Positions 8,117 to 17,220 of a DNA stretch of 64,000 bases are shown piece by piece. Position numbers and translations under genes: made by a program. Each line of letters starts with the position of its first letter. Positions within the stretch are counted from its first letter, which is position 1. Below the pieces are notes generated by a model, which worked only from the letters and a program-made list of their open reading frames with translations, had not been told where the DNA came from and did no database searches. Source of the stretch: DASZQL01 sp964391865 (GTDB lineage Bacteria; Planctomycetota; Phycisphaerae; Phycisphaerales; UBA1924); the NCBI GenBank assembly GCA_964391865.1, contig CAYMNQ010000001.1, positions 496,001-560,000 of the forward strand, written 5' to 3'.

Positions 8117-9160
8117 ATGCCCACCCTCACACTCCCCCCGAAACCCGACCTCTCCCGCCCTCTCCCCTCGCGCGAGGGCGACCGCCTCATCCAATTCCGC
8201 GAAGCGCTCCGCGAAGCGATGAGCGAGGAGATGCGCCGCGATCCGCGCATCTTCCTGATGGGCGAGGAAGTCGCGCAGTACAACGGCGCGTACAAAGTGT
8301 CGCAGGGGATGCTCGAGGAATTCGGCCCCAAGCGGATCATCGATTCGCCGATCTCGGAGAACGGGTTCGCCGGGCTGGGTATCGGCGCCGCGATGTACGG
8401 CTTGCGCCCGATCATCGAGTTCATGAGCTGGTCATTCAGCATCGTGGCGGCGGACCAGATCCTCAACAACGCGCCGAAGATGCTGTACATGTCGGGCGGG
8501 CAATGGGGGTGCCCGATCGTCTTCCGCGGCAACGACGGCGCGGGCGGACAGCTCGGCTCCACCCACTCGTGGTGCGTCGAGGCGATGTACTCGAACGTGC
8601 CGGGACTGAAGATCGTGATCCCCTCGTGCCCGTACGACGCGAAGGGGCTGCTGAAGACGGCGATTGTGGATGACGACCCGGTCTTCTTCCTCGAATCCGA
8701 GCGCATGCTGGGCGACAAGGGGCACGTGCCGGAGGAGGAGTACTACATCCCCTTCGGGCAGGCGGCGCTGCGCCGCGAGGGCGAGGACTGCACGCTGGTC
8801 TCGTTCGGGCGGCCGGTGAATTTCTGCCTGGAAGCAGCGGCGGAACTGGAGGCCGAGGGTATCTCGTGCGACGTGCTCGACATGCGCACGATCCGCCCGC
8901 TGGATATCGACTCGATCATCGCGAGCGTGCGCAAGACCGGGCGCATCGTCGTCGTCGATCAATGCTGGCCCTTCGGCGGCGTGGCGAGCGAAGTCTGCAC
9001 GCAGGTCGTCGAGCGCGCCTTCGACTGGCTCGACCACCAGCCGGTGCGGGTGACGAGCGATGATGTGCCGGCGCCGTACGCGAAGAATCTGGAGAGTGAG
9101 TTTTTGCCGCATAAGGGGAAGATTGTGGCGGCAGTTCGGGCGACTGTTGGGGCGGAATAG
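8117..9160 (+). CDS. pdhB: Pyruvate dehydrogenase E1 component, beta subunit
   Basis: A 347-residue transketolase-type subunit that completes the E1 heterotetramer. Clear family motifs are FREALREAMSEEMRRDPRIFLMGEEV, RIIDSPISENGFAGLGIGAAM, RPIIEFMSW, MSGGQWGCPIVFRG and LDMRTIRPLDIDSI in the C-terminal transketolase domain. The first ~25 residues (Pro-rich, MPTLTLPPKPDL) precede the domain and are not typical. A later start is possible, but no internal ATG has a better ribosome-binding site. It should form one enzyme with PdhA at 5830-7116 despite the intervening toxin-antitoxin genes. No gene for the E3 subunit lies in this window. Confidence 0.95.
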   Translation: MPTLTLPPKPDLSRPLPSREGDRLIQFREALREAMSEEMRRDPRIFLMGEEVAQYNGAYKVSQGMLEEFGPKRIIDSPISENGFAGLGIGAAMYGLRPIIEFMSWSFSIVAADQILNNAPKMLYMSGGQWGCPIVFRGNDGAGGQLGSTHSWCVEAMYSNVPGLKIVIPSCPYDAKGLLKTAIVDDDPVFFLESERMLGDKGHVPEEEYYIPFGQAALRREGEDCTLVSFGRPVNFCLEAAAELEAEGISCDVLDMRTIRPLDIDSIIASVRKTGRIVVVDQCWPFGGVASEVCTQVVERAFDWLDHQPVRVTSDDVPAPYAKNLESEFLPHKGKIVAAVRATVGAE

Positions 9161-9189
9161 GCTCAGCAGAGATTCAGGAGCGGCGTGGC

Positions 9190-9489
9190 ATGAACGCGAA
9201 CGACATCCGGCAGATCATCAACGACCATCCCGAGGGCGTGACTATCAAGATGGTTGACGGCACGAAGTACGCCGTCCCGCACAGGGACTGGGTGTGGCTC
9301 ACGCCGGCGTTTGGCGGCTCCGAATCGCGCTTCGGGCGATTCGCCACGTGCTTCGGCGTGTATCACGACGACGCGCTGCGGTGGGTGAACAGCCTGCTTG
9401 TGGTCGAGATCACGCCCATGAAGCCGGCGCAGAAAGGCAAGCAGAACGGCAACGGGCATTCACGGCGCGGCGGCAAGAAGCGGCGGTGA
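9190..9489 (+). CDS. Small hypothetical protein
   Basis: A 99-residue soluble protein, 29 nt downstream of pdhB and same strand. The body (ANDIRQIINDHPEGVTIKM, DGTKYAVPHRDWVWLTPA, VNSLLVVEITPM) looks like a small beta-rich fold. The tail is strongly basic (Lys/Arg/Gly), suggesting nucleic-acid contact or disorder. The family was not recognised. It may be carried along in the PDH transcript. Confidence 0.6.
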   Translation: MNANDIRQIINDHPEGVTIKMVDGTKYAVPHRDWVWLTPAFGGSESRFGRFATCFGVYHDDALRWVNSLLVVEITPMKPAQKGKQNGNGHSRRGGKKRR

Positions 9490-9494
9490 ACTCG

Positions 9495-10127
9495 ATGAAT
9501 TCATGCAGCCGACATCTCGATAGACGTCTGCTCACTCGTCACAACCCAGCGACACGACGAGCGTTCGCCGCTCTTCTGCGACGCTTTCACGCCGGCCAGT
9601 GCACGAATTTCGAGTATGAGCAGGCGTACCTGATGCTTGTTCATCAACACGGCTTGGATACTGCAGTTGATGCGATCTTTAGCGTGAACTGGGCCTTCTA
9701 TTCCGACCTGACCGAACACACGATCCAACAAGACGACCGAGAAATGGTTCGCACGCGCCGGCAAACCATCGCCCGCTGGGTGTTGTTCCTTCGGACGAAC
9801 ACACCCTACGAACATCCCCACGGGAGCTGTGTCAGTCCGGATCTCTTGCTTTGCACCACCATCTGTCTCGGCAGTTTCGTGGGAGCAATCGGCTGGATGG
9901 CGAGCATGGCGCGGATTTCAATCTCGGCGTGCTTGGTCACCGTGCTCGCGTACTCGGTTGTTTGGGTACGCGGCGGAGTGGCGCTCGATCGGATCGCTTC
10001 ACGATTGGCGTTCACTTCTCCGACCCGCGACTTCTGGCCATTCGTCTCGGCAAAACAGCTAGGATGTGCGCGTGATACACCGACGTTCCTCACGGGCGTC
10101 GAGCACAAGAACTCTCCAACCGCTTGA
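9495..10127 (+). CDS. Hypothetical membrane protein
   Basis: The ATG at 9495 is 6 nt after the preceding stop. The 210-residue product has a basic, Cys- and His-containing helical N-terminal half (RHLDRRLLTRHNPATRRAF, FEYEQAYLMLVHQHGLD). Two adjacent hydrophobic segments follow at ~residues 117-155 (LCTTICLGSFVGAIGWMAS, SACLVTVLAYSVVWV). It sits between pdhB and pdhC, ending 9 nt before the pdhC start. The family was not recognised and no active-site pattern is visible. Its base composition is somewhat less GC-rich than the flanking pdh genes, so late insertion into the operon is possible. Confidence 0.6.
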   Translation: MNSCSRHLDRRLLTRHNPATRRAFAALLRRFHAGQCTNFEYEQAYLMLVHQHGLDTAVDAIFSVNWAFYSDLTEHTIQQDDREMVRTRRQTIARWVLFLRTNTPYEHPHGSCVSPDLLLCTTICLGSFVGAIGWMASMARISISACLVTVLAYSVVWVRGGVALDRIASRLAFTSPTRDFWPFVSAKQLGCARDTPTFLTGVEHKNSPTA

Positions 10128-10136
10128 GAACTCCAG

Positions 10137-11591
10137 ATGGCTATTGAAATCACCATGCCGCGCCTCTCCGACACCATGGAGCGAGGCACCATCGTTGCTT
10201 GGAACGTCAAGGAAGGCGACACAGTCGCCCCCGGCAAAGTCCTCGGCGACATCGAGACCGACAAGGCCACGATGGAGCTGCAGAGCTTCGACACCGGCAC
10301 CATCGCCGCGATTCTCATCCCCACCGGTCAGCCGGCGGAAGTCGGCAAGATGATCCTCGTGCTCGCCGAGGAGGGCGAGGATGTGGCCGCGGTGAAAGCG
10401 AAGTACGCGGGCGCGGGGGCCGGCGGCGCTTCGGCGAAGAGCGCGCCGAGCGCGAAGCCCGCCGCCGCGCCAGCGAAAGTGGCGAGTGGTGCCGGCAGTG
10501 CGGGATCTTCCGCTCCGCCCGCACCATCCGCCACGGCAGTCATGGACCCACCCGCATCCACAAGCAACAGTTCGCACGCCGCCGCCGGCGCAGACAATGA
10601 GAGCGAGACTGGCGGGCGCATCTTCGTCTCGCCGCTCGCGCGCAAGATCGCCGAGGAGCGCGGGCTTGATCTCGCGCGGATTCACGGCACCGGACCGGGC
10701 GGGCGCATCACGCGCAAGGACGTCGAGGGTAGCGCGACAAGCAGCGCCACAAGCCGGGCCGCCGCTCCATCCTCGGCCGCGCGCGCCATGCCGACGACCG
10801 CCGCGCCTATCGCCGCCAGCGTTCCCGGCCCCGTGTTCAGCGGGTCGGACCTGCAGCCGCTGCAGAAGCGGAGCGTCGCTCTCTCCAACATGCGCGGCAC
10901 GATCGCAAAACGTCTCGTGCAGTCCAAGACGACCATCCCCCACTATCAAGTCACGGTCAACGCGAGCATGGACCGGCTGCTGGCGCTGCGCGAGCAGCTC
11001 AATGAGCAATTGTCCTCGCAGGGCGTGAAGCTCTCCGTCAACGATTTCCTGGTGCGCGCGTGCGCGCTCGCGATGCACCAGCACCCGTTCGTCAACGCGT
11101 CGTGGGGCGAGGACGGGCAGTCGATCAACACGCACGACCGCGTGAACATCGGCGTGGCGATCGCGCTCCCGGTGAAGCCGGACCTCTCGGGCGGCGGGCT
11201 GGTCGTCGCCACGTTGCGCGATGCCGACCGCATGGGCCTGCGCTCGATCTCGAGCGAGACGAAGCGCCTCGCGGAAAAGGCCCGCGCGAAGGGGCTGACC
11301 ATCGACGAGATGGGCGATGCGACCTTCACCATCTCGAACCTCGGCATGTACGGCGTGGAGCACTTCACCGCGATCATCAACCCGCCGAACTCGGCGATTC
11401 TGGCCGTCGGCGCGGCGATCGAGAAGCCGGTGGTGCGCAAGAACGCCGCCGGCGCGAGCGAGATCGTCATAGGCTCCGAGATGTCGATGACCATGTCGAG
11501 CGATCACCGCGTGATCGACGGCGCGATGGCGGCGCAGTTCCTCCAGAGCGTCAAATCGTTCCTCGAAGCGCCTGCCACGCTGCTCGTGTAA
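10137..11591 (+). CDS. pdhC: Pyruvate dehydrogenase E2, dihydrolipoyllysine acetyltransferase
   Basis: The 484-residue E2 core forms the multimeric scaffold and moves acetyl groups from E1 to CoA. Residues 1-~80 are one lipoyl domain, with Lys43 in ETDKATMEL as the lipoylation site. A long Ala/Ser/Pro-rich flexible linker follows (~95-160). The peripheral subunit-binding domain is at ~163-200 (SPLARKIAEERGLDL, HGTGPGGRITRKDVE). A second Ala-rich linker leads to the catalytic domain (~240-484), with SNMRGTIAKRLVQSK, DFLVRACALAM and the active-site SSDHRVIDG (His457). Only one lipoyl domain is present. The E3 partner (lpd) must be encoded elsewhere. Confidence 0.95.
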   Translation: MAIEITMPRLSDTMERGTIVAWNVKEGDTVAPGKVLGDIETDKATMELQSFDTGTIAAILIPTGQPAEVGKMILVLAEEGEDVAAVKAKYAGAGAGGASAKSAPSAKPAAAPAKVASGAGSAGSSAPPAPSATAVMDPPASTSNSSHAAAGADNESETGGRIFVSPLARKIAEERGLDLARIHGTGPGGRITRKDVEGSATSSATSRAAAPSSAARAMPTTAAPIAASVPGPVFSGSDLQPLQKRSVALSNMRGTIAKRLVQSKTTIPHYQVTVNASMDRLLALREQLNEQLSSQGVKLSVNDFLVRACALAMHQHPFVNASWGEDGQSINTHDRVNIGVAIALPVKPDLSGGGLVVATLRDADRMGLRSISSETKRLAEKARAKGLTIDEMGDATFTISNLGMYGVEHFTAIINPPNSAILAVGAAIEKPVVRKNAAGASEIVIGSEMSMTMSSDHRVIDGAMAAQFLQSVKSFLEAPATLLV

Positions 11592-11600
11592 CTTCGGCGC

Positions 11601-12806
11601 ATGCGCATCCTGCACATCAGCACGCGCCTGATCCTCGGCGGCTCGCAGGAGAACACCGTTCTCTCCTGCGAGGGGCAGAGCCGCATCGGGCACGAGGTCC
11701 ATCTCGCCTTCGGCCCGATCTACGGCCCCGAAGGCTCCATGCTCGAGCGCGTCCGCGGTTTCTCGTGCGTCGACAACACCGGGCGCGAGCGGCGCATCAC
11801 CTGTCACGAAGTGCCCGATCTTGTGCGCGAGATCAACCCGTGGCGCGACTGGAAGTGCTATTGGCAACTGCGCCAGCTCATCCGCGATTTCGGGCCGGAC
11901 ATCGTGCACACGCACTCATCGAAAGCGGGCATCCTCGGGCGCGCGGCGGCGTGGGCCGAGGGCGGCAGCACGGGCCAGATCGGCGTCGTCCACACCGTCC
12001 ACGGCCCGCCCTTCCACGAGTACGAAAAGCCCTGGAAAAACAGGATCTACATCGCGTGCGAGAAATTCGCTGCCAAGCGCTGCCACATGATCCCCTGCGT
12101 TGCTGAAGCAATGCGCGATCAGTTCCTCCTCCACGGCATCGGGCGCGAGGAGCGGTACGAGATCGTCTACTCCGGCTGCGAGACGCGCGAATTCCTCGAC
12201 GCACGCCCCGGCGCATCGCGCCGCGACGTGCGTCAGAAACTCGGAGTCAGCGAGAGCGACACGATCATCGGCACCGTCGCTCGGCTCGCGGAACTGAAAG
12301 GGCACGACGACCTGCTCGACGCGCTCGCGGATGATCTGAAACGACACCCATCGTGGAAGCTGCTGTGGGTGGGCGATGGCTGGTGGCGCGATCGCTTGCT
12401 CGCGCGCGTGCTGCAGCTTGGGCTGGAAAACCAGCTCATCACCACGGGATTGGTGCCGCCGGAGCGCGTGCCGGGGCTGATCCGCGCGATGGATGTGCTG
12501 GTGCATCCGAGTTACCGCGAGGGCCTGCCGCGCGCCGTCGTGCAGGGCATGCTCTGCGGCGTTCCTGTCGTTGCGTACGACGTGGACGGCACGGGCGAGG
12601 TGTGCCGGGACCGCGAGACGGGGCGGCTCGTGCGCGCAGGGGACATCGCCGGGCTGCGCGAAGCGGTCCTGTGGATGATCGAGCAGCCGCAGGAGTCTCG
12701 CTATGTTGCCGACGCCGCGAGAGAACTCTGCCGCGTACGATTCAGCGCGGAGAAGATGATCGAGGATCTCGAGCGCGTCTATCAGAACGCCAAGCCCACG
12801 GGATGA
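11601..12806 (+). CDS. Glycosyltransferase family 4 (GT-B fold)
   Basis: A 401-residue GT-B enzyme. The N-terminal domain opens with MRILHISTRLILGGSQENT, the usual strand and glycine-rich loop. HTHSSKAGILGR marks the acceptor side. The C-terminal donor-binding half has VGTVARLAELKGHDDLLDA, LLWVGDGWWRDRL, and the signature VLVHPSYREGLPRAVVQGMLCGVPVVA with the EGLP motif of retaining family-4 transferases. It probably adds a sugar to a polysaccharide or lipid carrier; donor and acceptor are unknown. The start lies 9 nt after pdhC, and its stop overlaps the start of the next gene in ATGA. Functional linkage to PDH is not implied. Confidence 0.85.
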   Translation: MRILHISTRLILGGSQENTVLSCEGQSRIGHEVHLAFGPIYGPEGSMLERVRGFSCVDNTGRERRITCHEVPDLVREINPWRDWKCYWQLRQLIRDFGPDIVHTHSSKAGILGRAAAWAEGGSTGQIGVVHTVHGPPFHEYEKPWKNRIYIACEKFAAKRCHMIPCVAEAMRDQFLLHGIGREERYEIVYSGCETREFLDARPGASRRDVRQKLGVSESDTIIGTVARLAELKGHDDLLDALADDLKRHPSWKLLWVGDGWWRDRLLARVLQLGLENQLITTGLVPPERVPGLIRAMDVLVHPSYREGLPRAVVQGMLCGVPVVAYDVDGTGEVCRDRETGRLVRAGDIAGLREAVLWMIEQPQESRYVADAARELCRVRFSAEKMIEDLERVYQNAKPTG

Positions 12807-14962
12807 ACTTCAGCCAACACACCTCGGCACCCGGCCATCTGCGCGCGGTACTCGCGGCGTTGTTCATCGCGCTCGCAGCGCCGCCTTCACAATCGCAAAC
12901 ACTGAATCTGGGCACGAGCGACGCCGCCCCCACGCTCGCCGGCTCTCCGGTTGTTGACGACCTCATCATCCGGCTCGAGCGCGATCGCACTGCGGCGGAA
13001 ACCTCTCAGCGCGGCGCGACCGACGATGTCGCGCGCGTCGCGCACGAAGCCGCGGCGCTCTGGCGCTCGGCGGCGATCCGCCTCGCCCGTCTGGCGCGCG
13101 ACGATCGCCACCCGGCCGCGGGCGCCGCATTCGCCGCCGCCGCCACGATGGAGCGGGCGGGGGCGCGCGCCGATGCCATCGCCAATGATCTCGCGCGCGA
13201 GCGCGACCCAGCGCTCCGTGCGGCGCGGTGTGCCGGCCTGCGCGCGTTCATCACGCGTGCCGGGCGCGCCGCCGACGCGCCGATCGAATCCGTGTCCGAT
13301 CTCGACACCCTGCTGCGCGATCTCGCCGCCGATCTCGCCGACGCCGCCGGGCTCCGTGCCGAGCCCATCACCGGCGGCTGGTGGCCCGCGCCCGGTGCCG
13401 ACGTTGCCGACCCCGCCGCGCTCGACGACGCGGTCGCCACCGCCCGGCGCACGGGGCTCCTCGCCGCCGATTCACTCGCGGCACTCGATAATTTCACGCC
13501 CCGCTTGCTCGAGGCTCGCGGAAGGGTCGGGCTGAGCGCTCCGGCGGACGAAGCCATGCGCGAGCTCATCGGCGCGCTGCGTGCGGTCCCCGAGCTTGAC
13601 CTCGCCGCCGCCCCGCCGCCGGGCGGCACGGGACGCCCGATCATCGACCGCGACGTCGCCGAGGCCGTCGCGGCGCGGCTCTCGGAGGCGCTGGAGCGCT
13701 TCGGCGACCGCGCCACGCGCGACGACGCCCGCGCGATCATGTCCCCCATCGCCGCGGGCGGCGAACTGCTCGCCGCCGTTCGTTCGCTCTCGCGCCCGGG
13801 GCTTGACGTTTCGGGCGTGCGCCGGGCCGCCACGCTCGGCATCGGACACATCATTGACCCGGTCATCGGGCCGAAAGCGGAAGAGACGATCCGCGCCGCG
13901 CTTCGCGTGCTGGGCCTCGCCGCCGAGCGTCGCACGCTGCCCGCGCGCGCGGAGATCCCGGCGGCGATCCAGCGCGCCTGGTCGCGCCTCGAGTCCGACT
14001 ATGCGAACGCCGAGCGTGAGAACTTCGCGGCGCTCGAATCGATCGTGCGCGACCCGACGACGCTGAAGCGCCCCGAGGGCGCCAGCATGATCAGCCGGCA
14101 GAGCGAGGCGATCGGCGCGATGCGCGACCTGCTCTCTGCCCAGCAGTTCATCACGCGCGTCCTCGGCAACCCCGGCGCTCCGCGCGCGCTCGCCGACGAG
14201 CGAGCCTTGATCCAGAAGGCGTTCACCGAGCGCGTGCGCGTCGTCGAGCTCGATGCGACTCGTGTGCAGGGACTGGTGGTGATCCGCGCGCTCGGTGCCG
14301 ATGCACGCCGGCTTGAGGTGCTGCCCGGCGAGGTGCTGCTGCGCTCGGGGGACGCCGACATGACCGCCGTGCTCGGCGCGAGAGCCGGCGAGATCGCGCC
14401 CGCGATCGACGCCGCCCGAGCCGTGTGGATCATCGTGTGGGCGGGTGATGACGCGGAGCGCACCGCCGCCGCACACGGGCGACTCGAGCAGTTCGAGCGG
14501 ATTCTCGGCGCCGCGTCGCTGTACCGTGCGCTGCGCCGCGCGGGCGTGATCGAACGTGCCCGCGCGTGGGCGGCCCTTGAGTTTCCCGTTGAAACGGCCG
14601 AGCGGCTGATCGACGGCATGCGCGCAATCCTCGCGGAGAGCATCACGCTGCTGCTCGACGGGAAGGACCAGCTCGCCGCCGACGCGCTGAACCACGCGGA
14701 GCACCGCCTAAGTGTCCTGCACATGCTCGCCGCCGCAGCTGAGCGCGCGACGGAGGGTTCGCCGATCGACCCGCTGATCGAACTTGCCACGCCGCCGACG
14801 GATCGGGCCTGGCTCGCGCCCGAGCGAGGACAACTTGCCGAACTGTCGCGCTGGTTTTTCGAGCTCCACGCCGCGCACGAAGCTCGGGGCGATGCGCTCG
14901 CCGCCGCGATCGAGAAGCACCTCGCCGATGTGGCATCGCGCATCTACCGCTCGACCGAGTAA
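12803..14962 (+). CDS. Large exported Ala/Arg-rich helical protein, unknown function
   Basis: The start codon overlaps the glycosyltransferase stop (ATGA), so the two are translationally coupled. The 719-residue product begins with a signal peptide (LRAVLAALFIALAAPPSQSQ). The rest is almost entirely alpha-helical, very rich in Ala, Arg, Asp and Glu, with regularly spaced helices resembling a repeat scaffold. No catalytic motif or known domain was recognised. Coupling to a glycosyltransferase suggests a role in envelope or exopolysaccharide assembly; this is inference. Its 3' end overlaps the convergent minus-strand gene by 19 nt. Confidence 0.7.
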   Translation: MNFSQHTSAPGHLRAVLAALFIALAAPPSQSQTLNLGTSDAAPTLAGSPVVDDLIIRLERDRTAAETSQRGATDDVARVAHEAAALWRSAAIRLARLARDDRHPAAGAAFAAAATMERAGARADAIANDLARERDPALRAARCAGLRAFITRAGRAADAPIESVSDLDTLLRDLAADLADAAGLRAEPITGGWWPAPGADVADPAALDDAVATARRTGLLAADSLAALDNFTPRLLEARGRVGLSAPADEAMRELIGALRAVPELDLAAAPPPGGTGRPIIDRDVAEAVAARLSEALERFGDRATRDDARAIMSPIAAGGELLAAVRSLSRPGLDVSGVRRAATLGIGHIIDPVIGPKAEETIRAALRVLGLAAERRTLPARAEIPAAIQRAWSRLESDYANAERENFAALESIVRDPTTLKRPEGASMISRQSEAIGAMRDLLSAQQFITRVLGNPGAPRALADERALIQKAFTERVRVVELDATRVQGLVVIRALGADARRLEVLPGEVLLRSGDADMTAVLGARAGEIAPAIDAARAVWIIVWAGDDAERTAAAHGRLEQFERILGAASLYRALRRAGVIERARAWAALEFPVETAERLIDGMRAILAESITLLLDGKDQLAADALNHAEHRLSVLHMLAAAAERATEGSPIDPLIELATPPTDRAWLAPERGQLAELSRWFFELHAAHEARGDALAAAIEKHLADVASRIYRSTE

Positions 14963-15921
14963 ACCGCGGATGCTTCGCACGGCCCGGCGTCCTGGACTTT
15001 CCCCTTGAGCGCGGCCGTCGAGCGTCGCACGTCCGCCAGCAGTTCGGCGATGGCGGCCCGATCCGCAAGAATCGCGCGCCCGCTCCACTGTGCCGCGGCC
15101 CGGTCGGAGATCGCCTGCCGCACACGCGTCAACTGCGCGTCGAGCTCCTGAACCTGTGATGCCGCCTGCTTCTTCGCTTCCGCATCGCCCGCCGCCGCCG
15201 CTTGCAGGCGAGCCTCGATCAGCCGCTCGCTGAGCAGTCGCGCTTCGTGCTGCAGGTCGGGCGACGGATCATCGAGGCTGACCAGCCCCGACTCGCGGAT
15301 GAGGTTCGCAAGCTGCTGCTCGCGCGCCGCGATGGCGCGCGTGTGCTCGCGCTCGAGGTCCGAGAGCCGATCGATGCGGCCTTGAACCCATTTGCGACGA
15401 TCCGCGCGCTCCACATCGCTCGCCAATTGCGTGATCGCACGGGCCAACTCGGTGGTGACCGCTTTGTCCGCGCCGCGCACGACGAACTCGATGCGGCACA
15501 TGTTTGCCGGCGCGTTCACGACCAGCCGGCGCGTGAGGTCCTCCTCCGCCACCGAATTGTCCCACTCGCCTTGCCGCTCGATCGACGCCGCCCACTCGGG
15601 TGCCGCACGGCGCAAGCGATCCGGCTGCGCGATCAACCACTGCCGGAACCCGGGAGATCCGTACCAGTCCGCCTTTGCCACGACGTACCGCCCCACTTCC
15701 TCCATCAGCGAACCATCGCCCGCATGCCGCCCGGCCGAGTCGAGCATCTCCGGCGAGAGGTACGTCAGCCGCGCGGCCGATGGGCGCGTGTCACGCGCGT
15801 CGATCATCCCCGCATCCCGCGGCTGCGCGACGGCGTGCCGCGCATCGAGGATCGCACCGCCCGCGCCGAGCGCCAGCACCACAAGCCCGACGCCCGTCAA
15901 TCGCTTCATCGCACGATTCAT
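14944..15921 (-). CDS. Wzz-like exported coiled-coil protein
   Basis: GAGGAGG 5 nt upstream fixes the ATG at 15921, giving 325 residues. An N-terminal membrane or signal segment (LTGVGLVVLALGAGGAI) is followed by a globular region. The pattern DWYGSPGFRQWLIAQP...NAPANMCRIEFVVRGADKAVTTELARAITQLASDV resembles the periplasmic domain of chain-length determinants (Wzz/GumC type). A long coiled coil follows (~170-300: RIDRLSDLEREHTRAIAARE, LLSERLIEARL). There is no C-terminal membrane segment, so this is not a complete Wzz. The assignment rests on layout and weak motif similarity. The facing upstream glycosyltransferase pair is consistent with an exopolysaccharide theme. Confidence 0.5.
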   Translation of the reverse strand: MNRAMKRLTGVGLVVLALGAGGAILDARHAVAQPRDAGMIDARDTRPSAARLTYLSPEMLDSAGRHAGDGSLMEEVGRYVVAKADWYGSPGFRQWLIAQPDRLRRAAPEWAASIERQGEWDNSVAEEDLTRRLVVNAPANMCRIEFVVRGADKAVTTELARAITQLASDVERADRRKWVQGRIDRLSDLEREHTRAIAAREQQLANLIRESGLVSLDDPSPDLQHEARLLSERLIEARLQAAAAGDAEAKKQAASQVQELDAQLTRVRQAISDRAAAQWSGRAILADRAAIAELLADVRRSTAALKGKVQDAGPCEASAVYSVER

Positions 15922-15973
15922 GGCAACCTCCTCACGTCCGCGCGCCGCCGCACATCGAGCGCGCTGGGCACTT

Positions 15974-16387
15974 TCACTGCGGCGCCTGCTCTTCATCCGA
16001 AAATACATACACCGCCACGAGCACCGGCACTTTCCCGCGCTCCACATACTCGCGCTCAATGATGGTCCCCTTGATCGCGCAGCGTCGATCGACGAACGAC
16101 TCTGCGTTCTTCGCCGCCGTCGGCGCGGAGACATCGACCTCGATCAGCCCGCCCTCAGTTTCGGGGCGCTCGAGGGCCCAGCCCGTCGTCTCGCCGCCGA
16201 TGGCGGCGAAGCCCGAGCGCAGCGTGCCCTTCAGCGTGACTTCGCCGCTCGGAGTGGTCGGTATCGGCGGCGATGTCGGGGTCTTCACCACGGGCGCCTC
16301 CTTCGCCGGCGCCCCATCGCACGCCGTGAGCCACGCGCCGATCGCCCCGCACAGCAGAACTGACACGACGCGAGATTTCCGCATCAT
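15974..16387 (-). CDS. Small lipoprotein, unknown function
   Basis: A 137-residue protein starting at the first ATG of the ATGATG pair at 16387, after a GGGGCGGG stretch. MMRKSRVVSVLLCGAIGAW is followed by the lipobox LTAC, so the mature protein should begin with a lipidated Cys at about residue 23. A Pro/Thr/Lys-rich tether follows, then a compact beta domain (GEVTLKGTLRSGF, FVDRRCAIKGTIIEREYVE, VPVLVAVYVFSDEE). The family was not recognised. The gene is 52 nt upstream of the Wzz-like gene on the same strand and is probably cotranscribed with it. Confidence 0.65.
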   Translation of the reverse strand: MMRKSRVVSVLLCGAIGAWLTACDGAPAKEAPVVKTPTSPPIPTTPSGEVTLKGTLRSGFAAIGGETTGWALERPETEGGLIEVDVSAPTAAKNAESFVDRRCAIKGTIIEREYVERGKVPVLVAVYVFSDEEQAPQ

Positions 16388-16492
16388 CGCCCGCCCCTTT
16401 CCGCCGACCGCGATCACGAACGAACGGCGAACGCACACTCCCGATCCACTTCATACGAACCCGCCGCACCGCGAGTTCGCCGCGGATTGCCA

Positions 16493-17197
16493 CTACGTGA
16501 CAAGCCCGTCCAGCCCCGCCAGCCCGATCGGCTCGCGGCTGAAGAAGGGTTCCGCCGCCGCCGTGCCGATGCGCGAGCCGAAGAAGCGCAGCGACGCGTC
16601 GATCCACTCGACCACGCCGCGGTTCTTCTCGTTCGCGACGAACTGCGAGTGGTACGCAAGGATCGCGCGGCGCTTCGTTTCCTCGAACCCCGACACATCC
16701 ACGCAAAAGCTCGGCGAGGGCGTGATCCGCAGATGTGTCGCGTAGTAGTGGAACAACCACTTCGCGTACACCGGCGGCCCGGCGTGAAGACCGCTCGGCG
16801 TGGGCATCTCGATCCCCGTCAGCTTCGCGTCGAAGCGCGCATCCTCGACGATGCGCGTGCCGGCGAGGTGGTCGGGGTGCGCATCCTCGAAGTAGGGCGT
16901 GAAGACGATCTCCGCGCGGTGCGCGCGGATCACGCCCGCGGCGGCGTGGCGTGCCTCGATCGTGTGCTGCACGAAGCGGTTGTGCAACCCGAGATTCACT
17001 CGCTTCACGCCGAGAATCTGCGTCGCCTCCGCCGTCTCGCGTGCGCGAATCTCGGGCGATCCGTGCGGCGTGGGTTCGCCGTCCGTCAGGTCGCACACCA
17101 TCACGTCATGCCCGTCACGCACGAAGCGCGCGATCGACCCACCCATGCCGAGTTCGGCGTCGTCGGGGTGCGGCGCGAAGATGAGAATCCGGGCCAT
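16493..17197 (-). CDS. PIG-L family deacetylase, BshB1-like
   Basis: This 234-residue zinc-dependent N-deacetylase of the PIG-L/LmbE superfamily carries APHPDDAELGMGGSIARF, the AHPDD metal site. It also has CDLTDGEPTPHGSPEIRARE, FTPYFEDAHPDHLAG (the second metal site with HPDH) and RRAILAYHSQF. The combination of PDDAELGMGG and ED.HPDH is typical of the BshB1 branch, which deacetylates GlcNAc-malate in bacillithiol synthesis. Other branches act on GlcNAc-PI, mycothiol precursors or lipid glycans. The adjacent glycosyltransferase at 11601 does not look like BshA, so bacillithiol synthesis is only one possibility. The gene is followed after about 100 nt by the lipoprotein gene on the same strand. 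Confidence 0.85.
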   Translation of the reverse strand: MARILIFAPHPDDAELGMGGSIARFVRDGHDVMVCDLTDGEPTPHGSPEIRARETAEATQILGVKRVNLGLHNRFVQHTIEARHAAAGVIRAHRAEIVFTPYFEDAHPDHLAGTRIVEDARFDAKLTGIEMPTPSGLHAGPPVYAKWLFHYYATHLRITPSPSFCVDVSGFEETKRRAILAYHSQFVANEKNRGVVEWIDASLRFFGSRIGTAAAEPFFSREPIGLAGLDGLVT

Positions 17198-17220
17198 GTC
17201 ACCTCACCCGTCTTGCGAAC

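Noticed and set aside
10059..11915. A 618-codon open frame on the minus strand opposite pdhC
   Set aside because: It mirrors pdhC and the glycosyltransferase on the other strand, has high-GC shadow composition (Arg/Ala/Asp/His-rich) and no family motif.
14944..16134. Longer version of the Wzz-like gene starting at 16134
   Set aside because: The extra 71 codons are Arg/Ser-rich and overlap the lipoprotein gene, whereas GAGGAGG directly precedes the ATG at 15921.
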